Positions 1-7,862 of a stretch of DNA of 64,000 nt are shown here, in pieces. The stretch is from Rhodobacterales bacterium (GTDB lineage Bacteria; Pseudomonadota; Alphaproteobacteria; Rhodobacterales; Rhodobacteraceae). A program made the position numbers and the translations under genes. The DNA is taken from assembly GCA_021155205.1 (NCBI GenBank), contig JAJNPS010000040.1, positions 1 through 64,000 on the forward strand. The letters run 5' to 3'. The number at the start of each line of letters is the position of its first letter. The first letter of the stretch is position 1. The notes beneath the pieces were generated by a model. That model was not told the DNA's origin. It saw only the letters and a program-made list of their open reading frames with translations, and ran no database searches.

Positions 1-503
1 AGCTCTCCCGTTGGCGTGCGCTTGACAAGCAGAGCGCAGATCGGGTCGACGACACGCGAATTTTCGCGGCGATGGAACATCGTGATCCGCAGATGGCCAT
101 CGTTGCGGTCATCAAGGAGGTAGCCGCGCAAGCCAGTGCCCGATGGCTTGTCGTCATGCTTGGTCACCGGTGAAGCGCGTTCGAAGCGTGCAACGCCCAG
201 CTCTCGATCGTCGAACTCTACCCAAACGACGTCAGCAGGTAGTTTCACCTCACCAAGAATAGCCATCGCCGGCAAACCGGTTTCGGCGGCCTGTTTGGCA
301 ACAGCGTCATGAAGCGTATCGGCATAGGCTGCTGCCAAGTGATCAAGCAGATACACCTTGGCCTGTTGCAAAGCCTCGAGCGCATACTCGCGAAATAGTT
401 TCAAGTCTTCGGACGGCGTGAAGTGCCAGACCAAGTCGTCAGTGGGAGCCGATTTACCCGCCAGCGATGATCCATATAATGAAATCAATGATTTATATAG
501 CAT
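1..503 (-). CDS. Unknown protein, N-terminal part (3' end outside window)
   Basis: An open frame runs from ATG at 501-503 to the left edge (at least 167 codons) without a stop. It starts MLYKSLISLYGSSLAG and has an alanine-rich helical stretch around residues 40-75, followed by a more beta-like part rich in charged residues. GAGGG lies about 9 nt upstream of the ATG. I recognise no family. Its position at the edge of a repABC backbone suggests a plasmid accessory gene. The coding call rests on the long open frame and the start context only. Confidence 0.6.
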   Translation of the reverse strand, partial: MLYKSLISLYGSSLAGKSAPTDDLVWHFTPSEDLKLFREYALEALQQAKVYLLDHLAAAYADTLHDAVAKQAAETGLPAMAILGEVKLPADVVWVEFDDRELGVARFERASPVTKHDDKPSGTGLRGYLLDDRNDGHLRITMFHRRENSRVVDPICALLVKRTPTGE

Positions 504-744
504 GCGATGGGCCCTCAACCTGACACGCGACAGCTTCCGACGAAGCCCATCCATGATCAAGCAGCTTTCACGGCGCCCTCACTGACGGATAATGCCGATA
601 GAGACGCCGAGTGCCGAGGCGTGTGCTTCAATCGTGTCAGGATCGCCATGCCGACCATCGTCGGCACATTCTGCCGGTCAGCTGGAACAGCGTACAGGCG
701 ACAGGCCCGGATCGGGGGCCCTGCCCCGTCGCCGAGCCCTCGAC

Positions 745-770
745 AAAAACCGTGGGCCTTATGCCCACGG
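745..770 (-). terminator. Intrinsic terminator of the 54-aa gene
   Basis: On the minus strand a perfect 8-bp stem (CCGTGGGC, loop ATAAG, GCCCACGG) is followed directly by TTTTTG. The stop codon of the small gene lies inside the loop (759-761), so translation stop and transcription stop coincide. This is a textbook Rho-independent terminator by sequence. Confidence 0.85.
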
Positions 771-923
771 GTCGACCTCAGCGACCACTTGAACCTCGTC
801 GCCGTCGATCTCATCGGCGGGGACGGCACCGAAGGTTCCATCCCTTGCCTGGAAGACGACGATTGAGACCATGAGCGTTGCGGCGAGGGAGGCTGCGAAG
901 GCGTGAGCATCTTTGCGGGACAT
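759..923 (-). CDS. Small single-span membrane or exported protein, 54 aa
   Basis: The start at 921-923 is chosen over longer in-frame starts because AGGAG lies 8 nt upstream. The product (MSRKDAHAFAASLAATLMVS at the N-terminus) has a basic start, one hydrophobic segment at about residues 10-25, then an acidic tail of about 28 residues rich in D and E. This looks like a signal anchor or a secreted small protein. A strong intrinsic terminator overlaps its stop, so it is probably transcribed alone. Function unknown. Confidence 0.65.
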   Translation of the reverse strand: MSRKDAHAFAASLAATLMVSIVVFQARDGTFGAVPADEIDGDEVQVVAEVDPWA

Positions 924-1314
924 CTGTTTGGCTCCTGTCTTGGAGGCGGGGGACCATCCCCCGCACGACAGGACCCCGCAGGCCCGAAGACTGGCTGACA
1001 TCACCGGGTGCGTTCGGCTCGTCCGAATCCGCCCGGCGGCACGGGCTCGCCCGTAGTCCGACCCCTTGCGGGTTGATCTCGAAGACAGGATTCGGGGCAA
1101 GGAAGGGAATGGCGAGCGGGGGATGGTGCCCTGACGACTGGAGCCAATTGTCCCGCTGATGTTTCTAACGCCGTCAGCCTGCCGGCAATGCTCTTGGTTG
1201 AAAACCTCCGAATTGGGGGATGGATAATTCTGCGCCCCGCGGCATCGCGGGACGAGGTTCATGTGGTCGGTGAGGGGCCCGCACATGGGTAGGCCCCTCA
1301 CGCAGTGTCAGGAC
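924..1314. other. Non-coding stretch, mostly featureless
   Basis: I see no convincing gene here. Reading frames lack ribosome sites and family resemblance. The stretch holds the presumed promoter of the 54-aa gene (minus strand). Near the right end a 9-bp inverted repeat TGAGGGGCC/GGCCCCTCA (1271-1279 and 1292-1300) sits 14 bp past the stop of the next minus-strand gene and may end its transcript, although no T-run follows. Confidence 0.5.
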
Positions 1315-1788
1315 TCAGGCGGCCAGGTCCGCGCCCCCTGCCCTATCGCCGTCCTCGGCACCGACGATCTCGATCCGAGCGTTGCGATACCCCTCCCGCG
1401 CAATCCAGAGCTCGGCCGCGGTGACGGACTCCGCCAGATGCAGCAGTTCGGTGTTGCCGCCGAAGTCCAGCAGCACGCGGACCTGCCCGGGCTTTGGCTC
1501 TTCGGCGACCTCGAAGATCAGCCGGCTGTCCGCCGAGTGGCTGCGCATGATGGTGACGAGAATGACCCCGTCCGAAGAGAAGTTGCCCTCATGCAGCGTG
1601 AAGGAGGCTAGTGCCGTCCAGGTCGTATAGACCCGGGGCGGCTCCTTCTTCACGAGACGGCCGACGCCGTTCGATCGCTCCCAGGCGGCAAGCTTCTTGG
1701 TGAAACGTGCCGGCGGCTTGGGACTGCCGTCGGTGTAGCGGATCAGCGCCCCGAGAGGGGCTGAGTCGATGATGTTCGTTGCAGACAT
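1315..1788 (-). CDS. Conserved-looking plasmid protein of unknown function, 157 aa
   Basis: Soluble 157-residue protein starting MSATNIIDSAPLGALIRYTD, with GAGGA 6-7 nt before the ATG. It contains no signal peptide or membrane segment. The N-terminal third is basic (KPPARFTKKLAAWERSNGVG); the rest alternates hydrophobic and polar residues as in a beta-rich fold. It lies 100 bp downstream of the large ParB-like gene on the same strand, so the two may be cotranscribed. I do not recognise a named domain. Confidence 0.7.
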   Translation of the reverse strand: MSATNIIDSAPLGALIRYTDGSPKPPARFTKKLAAWERSNGVGRLVKKEPPRVYTTWTALASFTLHEGNFSSDGVILVTIMRSHSADSRLIFEVAEEPKPGQVRVLLDFGGNTELLHLAESVTAAELWIAREGYRNARIEIVGAEDGDRAGGADLAA

Positions 1789-1888
1789 GATTCCTCATCC
1801 CGAATGCGAGAGTTCGCATTCATCATATTGATATTGCTGTATTTTGTGAGAAATAGGGGCGAGTTTCTTCGCCCCCGGATGGCTAAGA

Positions 1889-4060
1889 TCATTCCGCCGC
1901 CATCATCGATGCATCGCCGTCGGGCAGATCAGCCGTCAGGAAAGCCGGGAGATCGATGTCGTCGGGCTCGCTCGAATCTTCCCCCTGCCCTTCTCCGACC
2001 GCCTCGCCGTCGAACGTCACCAGATCGGCCCGGCGCAGGACCTCGGGCAACCACCCGCTTCCCTTGAGGAGCCGCTCGGCTTCTGTGGCCATCTCGCCCT
2101 TCTTAAGGTGATCGAGCAGCTGCGCGGTCCCTTCACCCTTCGCCTCGCGCACGGCATCGAGGATCCGGGCCTTGGGCACACGGTTGAGATAGGCATCGAC
2201 CGTCGGCTCCCAACCAGCCTCGACCATGTCGAGATCGACCGCGCGGGCCACGAGATCGGCATGCGCCATGCGGCGCGTCAGACCGTTGGCGGAGATGCCC
2301 GCACCATAGGGGTTCACCTTCTCATGGAGCGCGTTGATGCCGAAGCTGAGGCAATGTGCCAAGAGAGCCAGACGGCTGCCCTGGTCGAGCGCGGTCAAAT
2401 AGCCCCAGAGCGCCGCATCATCGCCAAGAGGCAGATCGGCCTCCCAGGCCGCATGCCGCTCGTCGACCAGTTTGGCCACGATGCTGTCCTTCAGATCGGG
2501 CGCCTGTGCCGACATGTAGACGTGGCGCACCGAGGCTTCGAGACAGCTGCCCGTTGCAGAGGAGGTGCGGAAGGTATCCGTCACCAGTTTCAGAAGCAGC
2601 AGCGTCAACGCCACGTCGGGCGAGCGCCCAATGGCCTCCCGCAGCGCCAGGGTCCTGTGGGCAGTCAGTTCCATGACCAGCCGCTCGGGCAGAGGCTTAA
2701 GCGCGCCGTCATCTTCCTCCTCCGAGCCGTCCGCGCCGATCGGCTGACCACCCGAGGTGATGACGGTGCCCCCGACGGAAGTGCTGGAGTGCTGCCAGCC
2801 AGAAGCATCGACGTTACCTCCCTGCCCCATGGCATCCGCGCCATCGCCATTCTGGACCGCGGTCTTCTCGCGCGGCTCGTCTTCTGGCCGGACATAGCCG
2901 CGATAGACCGCAAGGCTGCCATCCCGATCCAGCGTGACGAAGACGCCAGCGCGCGCGACCTCGGCCTCATCGTAGATCAGAGGCCGCGGCTCGAGCGATT
3001 CCATCGCGGTTTCCAATTGACCAAGCCGCGCATCGATCTCCTCGGGGTATTCGTCCTGACCGGAGTATTCCTCCTCCAGCCCACGATACTCGGCGAGGAG
3101 AGCCGCATGGGCCGCGCTTTCCTCCTCGGTCATCGGGGTGGGATCACCGGCCAGACGCCGCAGACCGTGGCTGTAGCCGTAGGGCAGATCGGTCGCCACC
3201 TCGATCCACTTCCAGCCCTCGGTGACCAGCGCCTCGGCTTCAGCCTGAAGCTTCTCGGCCACCATCCGGTCGAGAAGGGCAGGGTCGTCGAGCCAGCCAC
3301 CGTCATCGCCGTGGAAGAGATCGCGCATCACAGCGCCGCCCGCCACCTCATACGCGTCGACACCGACGAAGACCGCGCGACGATCCGAGGCCCGAACCGA
3401 GGTCTCGGTCAACATGCGCCGGATGGCGTAGGGTTCCTTGTTCCAGGAGTTCTTCACTGCATCCCAGACCTGCACCTGACGCCCGTGGTCGGGGTTCACA
3501 GTGAAGGCCATCAGCTGTTCCAGCGTCATGCCATCTTCCGCGTAGACCTCCAGCAGGGCAGGGGCCACGGAAGCGAGTTTCAGGCGCTGCTTGACGATCT
3601 GCGGCGTGACGAAGAAAGCCGCCGCAATCGCTTCCTCGCCCTGACCCTTTTCGCGCAGGGCTTGGAAAGCGCGGAACTGATCGAGCGGGTGGAGGGCAAC
3701 GCGCTGCATGTTCTCTGCAAGCGAGTCGTCCTCGGCCAGAATCTCCGACGCCGCATCCCGCACGATGCAGGGGATCGGCGCGGTCTTCGCGAGTCGCTTC
3801 TGCTTCACCAGCAGCGACAGCGCCTGGAAACGACGACCACCGGCCGGGATCTCGAACGTACCGGTCTCGACACCATCGGCATCGACAACAGCCCGTACGT
3901 TCAACCCCTGCAGAAGTCCGCGACGCGCGATGTCCTCAGCAAGTTCTTCGACCGAGACGCCCGCCTTGATGCGCCGCACGTTGGACTGGCTCAGCACGAG
4001 CTTGTCGAAGGGGATGTCCCGCGAGGGGGACAGGGTGACTTTCTGGGCAACTTTTGACAT
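1889..4060 (-). CDS. Large ParB-like nuclease-domain protein (plasmid type)
   Basis: 723 residues from the ATG at 4058-4060, preceded by GGAG at 9 nt; a longer frame to 4117 lacks this signal. Residues about 15-110 form a ParB/Spo0J-like domain, with the dimer-arm motif PAGGRRFQAL and the helix motif ENMQRVALHPLDQFRA. A putative HTH follows (about 135-170). A long C-terminal half, with an acidic linker around 395-455, is of unknown fold. This is about twice the size of a true partition ParB, and the true partition pair is RepA/RepB nearby. Large ParB-like proteins of this kind are common on alphaproteobacterial plasmids, and their role (partition accessory, nuclease or regulator) is not settled. 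Confidence 0.8.
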   Translation of the reverse strand: MSKVAQKVTLSPSRDIPFDKLVLSQSNVRRIKAGVSVEELAEDIARRGLLQGLNVRAVVDADGVETGTFEIPAGGRRFQALSLLVKQKRLAKTAPIPCIVRDAASEILAEDDSLAENMQRVALHPLDQFRAFQALREKGQGEEAIAAAFFVTPQIVKQRLKLASVAPALLEVYAEDGMTLEQLMAFTVNPDHGRQVQVWDAVKNSWNKEPYAIRRMLTETSVRASDRRAVFVGVDAYEVAGGAVMRDLFHGDDGGWLDDPALLDRMVAEKLQAEAEALVTEGWKWIEVATDLPYGYSHGLRRLAGDPTPMTEEESAAHAALLAEYRGLEEEYSGQDEYPEEIDARLGQLETAMESLEPRPLIYDEAEVARAGVFVTLDRDGSLAVYRGYVRPEDEPREKTAVQNGDGADAMGQGGNVDASGWQHSSTSVGGTVITSGGQPIGADGSEEEDDGALKPLPERLVMELTAHRTLALREAIGRSPDVALTLLLLKLVTDTFRTSSATGSCLEASVRHVYMSAQAPDLKDSIVAKLVDERHAAWEADLPLGDDAALWGYLTALDQGSRLALLAHCLSFGINALHEKVNPYGAGISANGLTRRMAHADLVARAVDLDMVEAGWEPTVDAYLNRVPKARILDAVREAKGEGTAQLLDHLKKGEMATEAERLLKGSGWLPEVLRRADLVTFDGEAVGEGQGEDSSEPDDIDLPAFLTADLPDGDASMMAAE

Positions 4061-4153
4061 CAGATCTTCTCCACGACGGGCGCCGGAAGCCACTCTCCCG
4101 ATCTCACTTCCCGTCACCCCTCAAACCCACAGCCCTTTGCCTCTCTTCGTCGG

Positions 4154-4171
4154 TCTTGACCGCGGTCAAGA
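4154..4171. other. parS-like centromere palindrome, site 1
   Basis: Perfect 18-bp palindrome TCTTGACCGCGGTCAAGA in the 128-bp gap between repC and the large ParB-like gene. An identical copy occurs at the 3' end of repB. Palindromes of this kind next to repB are the RepB-binding partition sites of repABC replicons. The assignment rests on identity between copies and on location. Confidence 0.8.
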
Positions 4172-4188
4172 AGTGGAAGCTGCATGCT

Positions 4189-5301
4189 CTACGCGCTCAG
4201 GATCCTTTCAAAATATGCCTCGGGCTGCCTGATCGCTTCTCCCTTCCCCAACAGGTAGTCTAAGATCACTAGAAGCCGTCCAGCGCCGGCTTTCTGGAGG
4301 CCACGCATCAGCTTTTCCTGGCGTATTCTAAGCAATCGACCGATGTCGAAGAGAACGCGGTTCAGGGCTTCGCCTGTTCGAGGTGCGTCTGGAAAGAAGT
4401 CAGCGACATGTGAGAAGTCTGTCCATGCCATTTTGGCCGGGTCTCGACGCATGGAAGGTCCTACAGTCTTTTGGTCAGCGCTGGTTTGCTTTGCGTGCGC
4501 GTCTTTCTTAACAAGTTCTTTTTTTATAGACTCTATCTGCCGGTCATTTTGTCCGCTTCTGGCGGACATTTCGCGCGTGCAATCATGGCTGAGGGTTTGG
4601 TCGTGTGCAGGGACTTCGTCTAAGCGCGTGCCTGAACTCTCGCACTCTCCGTAGCTCTGCGCGGCCTCGGCCCCGAGCTCGCGGAGACCAGCGATGATCT
4701 CCAAGACTGCGTCGGCCGTGAGCGTTGCTCGTCGAAGGATGTTTCTGATCGTTCCAAGTGAAGACAACCGCGCTTCGTTTAGATGCTGGTCGTGAAGGAG
4801 GGATGCGCGAAGCGCCAATGCTTCTGCCCTGAGGGAGCGAAGGCGTTCACGCTCCTTTGCAACCTTCAACGCTTCTGCCGCCAATGCGTCGTGGTTCTGT
4901 ATCAGGGGGTTCAGGTCGATCCCAAACGCGTCCCGGATGATGCCTCCATACCGTAGGGGGAAGCGTTTGCCGTTTGCCGAGTTCTTCCGGTCGATGAGGC
5001 CCGCAGCGTCAAGACGGCCCAGGCAGCGACGTAGGGTCCTCTCATCGATGCCGTTTGCGCGCTCAGACAAGGAGGCGTTGGAGGGGAACACAACGGTAAG
5101 CTTGGGTGGGGTCTCACCGTTGGTGGTGTTTCGATCGCGAGGAAGAAAGCTGATCAGGGCCGTCAAGACTGTGATGTCGTTACTCGTCAGGCCAAGTTCT
5201 TTCCGGAGGGCGCGTACCGGTCCCAGAAGTTCGTAGATAGTAGGGCAGGCAATAGCTCTCGGTTCCGCCATGGCGGTTGGTGTTTGGGTTACATGTCTCA
5301 T
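4189..5301 (-). CDS. repC: Replication initiator RepC
   Basis: RepC is the initiator of repABC replicons; the origin normally lies within its own coding sequence. The protein (370 aa from ATG 5299-5301) has the winged-helix N-terminal half typical of the family (ELGLTSNDITVLTALISFLP, then SERANGIDERTLRRCLGRLD) and a charged helical middle. It is third in the order repA-repB-repC. The start is uncertain: no clear ribosome site precedes 5301, and an ATG at 5271 or a TTG at 5373 are in frame. The TTG lies inside the antisense-RNA locus and is unlikely. The long untranslated leader with hairpins fits antisense-RNA control. Confidence 0.9.
   Translation of the reverse strand: MRHVTQTPTAMAEPRAIACPTIYELLGPVRALRKELGLTSNDITVLTALISFLPRDRNTTNGETPPKLTVVFPSNASLSERANGIDERTLRRCLGRLDAAGLIDRKNSANGKRFPLRYGGIIRDAFGIDLNPLIQNHDALAAEALKVAKERERLRSLRAEALALRASLLHDQHLNEARLSSLGTIRNILRRATLTADAVLEIIAGLRELGAEAAQSYGECESSGTRLDEVPAHDQTLSHDCTREMSARSGQNDRQIESIKKELVKKDAHAKQTSADQKTVGPSMRRDPAKMAWTDFSHVADFFPDAPRTGEALNRVLFDIGRLLRIRQEKLMRGLQKAGAGRLLVILDYLLGKGEAIRQPEAYFERILSA
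4500..4568. other. Candidate origin segment inside repC
   Basis: A local AT-rich run (TTCTTTTTTTATAGA at about 4516-4530) interrupts otherwise GC-rich repC. It is followed by a hairpin TGTCCGC-N5-GCGGACA at 4550-4568. In studied repABC plasmids oriV lies within repC and is marked by a drop in GC. Location and composition fit, but nothing here is proof. Confidence 0.4.
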
Positions 5302-5309
5302 GGTGTTTC

Positions 5310-5344
5310 GGAAGAAAAAGCTTCCCCGGTCACCGCGAGCGGTG
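5310..5344 (-). promoter_or_regulatory. Two hairpins in the repC leader
   Basis: Read on the repC-coding strand, the leader just upstream of the repC start can form CACCGC-TC-GCGGTG (5331-5344) and then GGAAG-CTTTTT-CTTCC (5310-5325). Alternative leader folding controlled by an antisense RNA is the established way repC translation is limited in repABC plasmids. These stems are candidates for that switch. Confidence 0.45.
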
Positions 5345-5373
5345 TTGAACTCGATTCGTTTTGGGGGTATCAA
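5345..5373 (+). promoter_or_regulatory. Promoter of the antisense RNA
   Basis: Plus-strand TTGAAC (5345-5350), a 17-nt spacer and TATCAA (5368-5373) form a good sigma-70-type promoter pointing against repC. A start at about 5380 would give an RNA ending at the terminator that peaks at 5424-5435. Confidence 0.6.
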
Positions 5374-5379
5374 TCAGGT

Positions 5380-5434
5380 GTCGAGACTGATTGAGGCCCT
5401 TCGGAAGCACCGCTTTCGGGGGGTCTTTACTTTT
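5380..5434 (+). ncRNA. Counter-transcribed RNA of repABC (incompatibility RNA)
   Basis: A transcript of about 55 nt is predicted between repB and repC on the strand opposite to both. It has a promoter at 5345-5373 and an intrinsic terminator at 5397-5435. Size, position and orientation match the small antisense RNAs (ctRNA/RepE) that limit RepC synthesis in repABC plasmids. A 7-bp inverted repeat CAATCAG/CTGATTG (5371-5377, 5387-5393) straddles its predicted 5' end. Predicted from sequence signals only. Confidence 0.65.
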
Positions 5435-5435
5435 C
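5397..5435 (+). terminator. Intrinsic terminator of the antisense RNA
   Basis: Plus-strand CCCTTCGGAAGC (5397-5408), loop ACC and GCTTTCGGGGGG (5412-5423) pair over all 12 positions if three G-U wobbles are allowed. TCTTTACTTTTC follows, giving a U-rich tail. Confidence 0.7.
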
Positions 5436-5476
5436 TAACCGGTCCTCCTTTCGTTTTCTGCTCGTTGCTCTTGATG

Positions 5477-5494
5477 TCTTGACCGCGATCAGGA
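5477..5494. other. parS-like site, degenerate copy
   Basis: TCTTGACCGCGATCAGGA matches the perfect 18-bp palindrome at 16 of 18 positions. It lies 24 bp from the exact copy at the repB 3' end, in the repB-repC gap. It may be a weaker RepB-binding site. Confidence 0.6.
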
Positions 5495-5504
5495 CACGGG
5501 GTCG

Positions 5505-6434
5505 TCACTCTGGGCCGTCTTGACCGCGGTCAAGAAGCTCGCCGATCAGCTTCCGGATGGCGCCTTCGACGCGCGGGGCAAGGTCAGCGTCCACATCGAT
5601 GGTGATGCGGTTGCCTTTGCGGCCGATCTTCACGCGCTCACCTTTCTCAACCATGGGTGTAGTTGCCTTGGTGGTCATGAGCAGCTTAACCGCTGCGTCA
5701 AGTCGGTCTGGGCCTGGCAAGTTACGGGGGATTTCGCGGGCAACTTCTTTGGCTCTCGCGACGTCCTTCTCGCACAGTCTGAAAAGCTTCTCCCAGATCC
5801 GCCGACCAACGCCGTGTGCAGGTCCGATAGCCTGGATCAGCTCCATCGGAATGCCGGTGGCGATACGGTTCATCCGCGAGACGAGCGACTCGTCGATCTG
5901 AAGTGCCCGATATGCAATCGTCTGGGCGTTCTTGCGTGTCTCGTCTGTTTTCCCAAGTTCCCGAATGATCCCGGCGACGAACAGAGCCCTTTCAATAAAG
6001 GATGGGTCTTGGCGGGCATTGTTCTCCACGCCTTGAGCGATCAGAGCTTCCTCTTCGGTCATCTCCATGACCGTCGCACGCACCTTCTGACCAAGCTCAC
6101 GACAGGCGAGAAGACGGCGGCGCCCATAGACGATCTCAAGTGCTCCGTCCTGGGTTCGGCGGACAAGAATGGGAACCTTTTGCCCATGTTCCCGGATCGA
6201 GGAGACAAGTTCCTCGAGGCCATCACTCGGATCGATACGGTCCATGACCGCGGACATCCGCACGGTGCTCGGGTCGATCAGGCGCGTGGCGTGTTTGTCT
6301 TCTTCGAGCACAGATGCTTGCGCACGAGCGACTGTCGGGCTCGTGCGCTTCAGATCGAGATCCGCACCTTCGTCCGGCGTTGCGGCATTGCCCATCGCGT
6401 TCTTGAGTGAGTCCCCGAAGACCTTACGCGCCAT
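5505..6434 (-). CDS. repB: Plasmid partition protein RepB (ParB family)
   Basis: 309 residues. RepB binds the centromere and is moved by RepA. The ParB N-terminal domain spans about 60-150 (SIREHGQKVPILVRR, then VYGRRRLLACRELG). An HTH region follows (about 155-205, QIDESLVSRMNRIATGIP), with a C-terminal dimerisation part after 240. Its ATG (6432-6434) lies inside the end of repA, an 11-nt overlap typical of translational coupling. Its last codons contain an exact copy of the parS-like palindrome. Confidence 0.95.
   Translation of the reverse strand: MARKVFGDSLKNAMGNAATPDEGADLDLKRTSPTVARAQASVLEEDKHATRLIDPSTVRMSAVMDRIDPSDGLEELVSSIREHGQKVPILVRRTQDGALEIVYGRRRLLACRELGQKVRATVMEMTEEEALIAQGVENNARQDPSFIERALFVAGIIRELGKTDETRKNAQTIAYRALQIDESLVSRMNRIATGIPMELIQAIGPAHGVGRRIWEKLFRLCEKDVARAKEVAREIPRNLPGPDRLDAAVKLLMTTKATTPMVEKGERVKIGRKGNRITIDVDADLAPRVEGAIRKLIGELLDRGQDGPE
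5518..5535. other. parS-like centromere palindrome, site 2
   Basis: Perfect 18-bp palindrome TCTTGACCGCGGTCAAGA, identical to the copy at 4154-4171. It is embedded in the last codons of repB, where it encodes LLDRGQ. It is the best candidate for the partition site of this replicon. Confidence 0.8.
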
Positions 6435-7605
6435 GGCTACGCCCCCACGCCTTGAGGATTTCGCGTTCGACTTCGTCGGTCACTCGCGATACGGACTCGA
6501 TCGCACGCTCGTAGGTTCTGCGGTTCACGTCGCGAGGTTCGACCTCGAAGATGCTCTGCTGGGTGTTTGCGGCATCACCTACCGCTGTCGACTTCAGGAA
6601 CTCGGCAGGGAGGACCGCATCGCCAAGGACCGTCCGAAGCAGAGACGAGATCTGGACCTGTGGACCGTCGGTGTTCTCGTAGCGGGTGATCAGCACCCGC
6701 ACGAAGTTCAGGCCGTGCTCGGGGGCATGCGCCTCGACGACGCCCATCAGGTTGCTCGCCATGCCGAGAAAGCTTGCCAGAGACATGACATCAAGCATGG
6801 ACGCGTTGAGCGGGATCAGGACCCCAGTGGAAGCAAAGAGGGCGGAGATCACCGAGAAGTTCAGCTGCGGCGGCGTGTCGAAGATCACCGCATCATATCG
6901 GTTCAAGACAGGCTCAAGCGCTTCACGGATCCGACTGTGGAACGTGGTGGCACCGTGTCTGAAACTCAAAGCGACCTCAAACTCGTACTCCATGATGTCC
7001 ATGGAGGCCGGGATCAGATCCACTGTCGGGAAATTCGTTTTGCGAATGATATCTGAGGCGGGCAGGGGCCCCTCGGATCGGATCAGATCGTAGGAGGTCG
7101 GCATGTCCGGATCGAGCTCAGGGGTAACCCCGAACAGGTTTGTCAGACTTGCCTGGCTGTCGAGGTCGATAAGCAGGACCCGATAGCCGCGCAGGCCCAG
7201 AAGCTGACCAACATGAGCAACGGTCGATGTTTTTGCGCTGCCGCCCTTCAGGTTGAAGATTGTCACGACCTGACACGGTTCGCCGGCTCTTCTGTGAGGG
7301 TGTTCATCGGGCTTGATCCTACCCGTCTCAAGAAGGACGCGTTGGGCTTCGACCATGTCCTCGGCCGAGAAGCTGCGGCGGCTGCCACCCTCGAGGATGC
7401 CTTCCGGAAAGCCTTCGAGATTTGACACATGATGGCGGAAGGTGTTCTGGTTGATCCGAAGCAGATCGGCTGCTTCCCGCATCGCGAAGCGACGGAGACC
7501 CTTCTGGGCATCCGGTGGGAACGTCTCCTGCGCATGTTCACGCAACCGGCTACCGAGCCGCTTGGACATGACATCGAATCTTTGGGAGGCCCGTATCCCG
7601 CTCAT
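6424..7605 (-). CDS. repA: Plasmid partition ATPase RepA (ParA family)
   Basis: 393 residues from ATG 7603-7605, with GAGGG 5 nt upstream; a TTG four codons earlier is in frame but has no ribosome site. An N-terminal HTH-like domain (REAADLLRINQNTFRHHVSN) precedes the ParA ATPase domain. The deviant Walker A is FNLKGGSAKTST (about 116-127), followed by LLIDLDSQASLT and VIFDTPPQLNFSV. RepA segregates the replicon with RepB and represses the repABC operon. It is the first gene of repA-repB-repC, overlapping repB by 11 nt. Confidence 0.95.
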   Translation of the reverse strand: MSGIRASQRFDVMSKRLGSRLREHAQETFPPDAQKGLRRFAMREAADLLRINQNTFRHHVSNLEGFPEGILEGGSRRSFSAEDMVEAQRVLLETGRIKPDEHPHRRAGEPCQVVTIFNLKGGSAKTSTVAHVGQLLGLRGYRVLLIDLDSQASLTNLFGVTPELDPDMPTSYDLIRSEGPLPASDIIRKTNFPTVDLIPASMDIMEYEFEVALSFRHGATTFHSRIREALEPVLNRYDAVIFDTPPQLNFSVISALFASTGVLIPLNASMLDVMSLASFLGMASNLMGVVEAHAPEHGLNFVRVLITRYENTDGPQVQISSLLRTVLGDAVLPAEFLKSTAVGDAANTQQSIFEVEPRDVNRRTYERAIESVSRVTDEVEREILKAWGRSHGA

Positions 7606-7862
7606 CACTGCCCTCAAGTCTTTATTGTTTTGTAGACCTTAACAGTTTTGGTGAGTAAATCCAGTCCAATCCGTTGAGCGGCCCAAAGGCGTTGAGACGG
7701 CAGATTTCTGACGAGAAAAAACCGTGAAGTATCAGCGTCTTAGGCAACCTTGTTCGTAGAGCACTTCAACAGTTCGTAGCCCGCGATCTCATGGCCACAA
7801 CATGTATTGTCAACGCCTACGTAACGCAGATCTTCAGAATCGTACGACCGATTCCCGCGACT
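7606..7862. promoter_or_regulatory. repABC upstream region
   Basis: This gap of about 257 bp must hold the repABC promoter and RepA operator, because repA is the first gene and the recombinase upstream ends at 7863. It is richer in AT than its surroundings (for example TACAAAACAATAAAG next to repA on the coding strand). I cannot fix a single promoter with confidence. Confidence 0.5.

Noticed and set aside
759..1301. 180-codon version of the small membrane protein
   Set aside because: Only the last 54 codons have a ribosome site and a sensible composition.
2856..2875. Another GACCGCGGTC core resembling the parS palindrome
   Set aside because: It matches only the inner 10 bp, the flanks differ from TCTTGA/TCAAGA, and it lies inside a coding region.
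2108..4057. Long plus-strand open frame (649 codons) opposite the large ParB-like gene
   Set aside because: It is the mirror of a GC-rich coding region; the minus strand carries a clear ParB domain, and the plus-strand product shows no domain or ribosome site.
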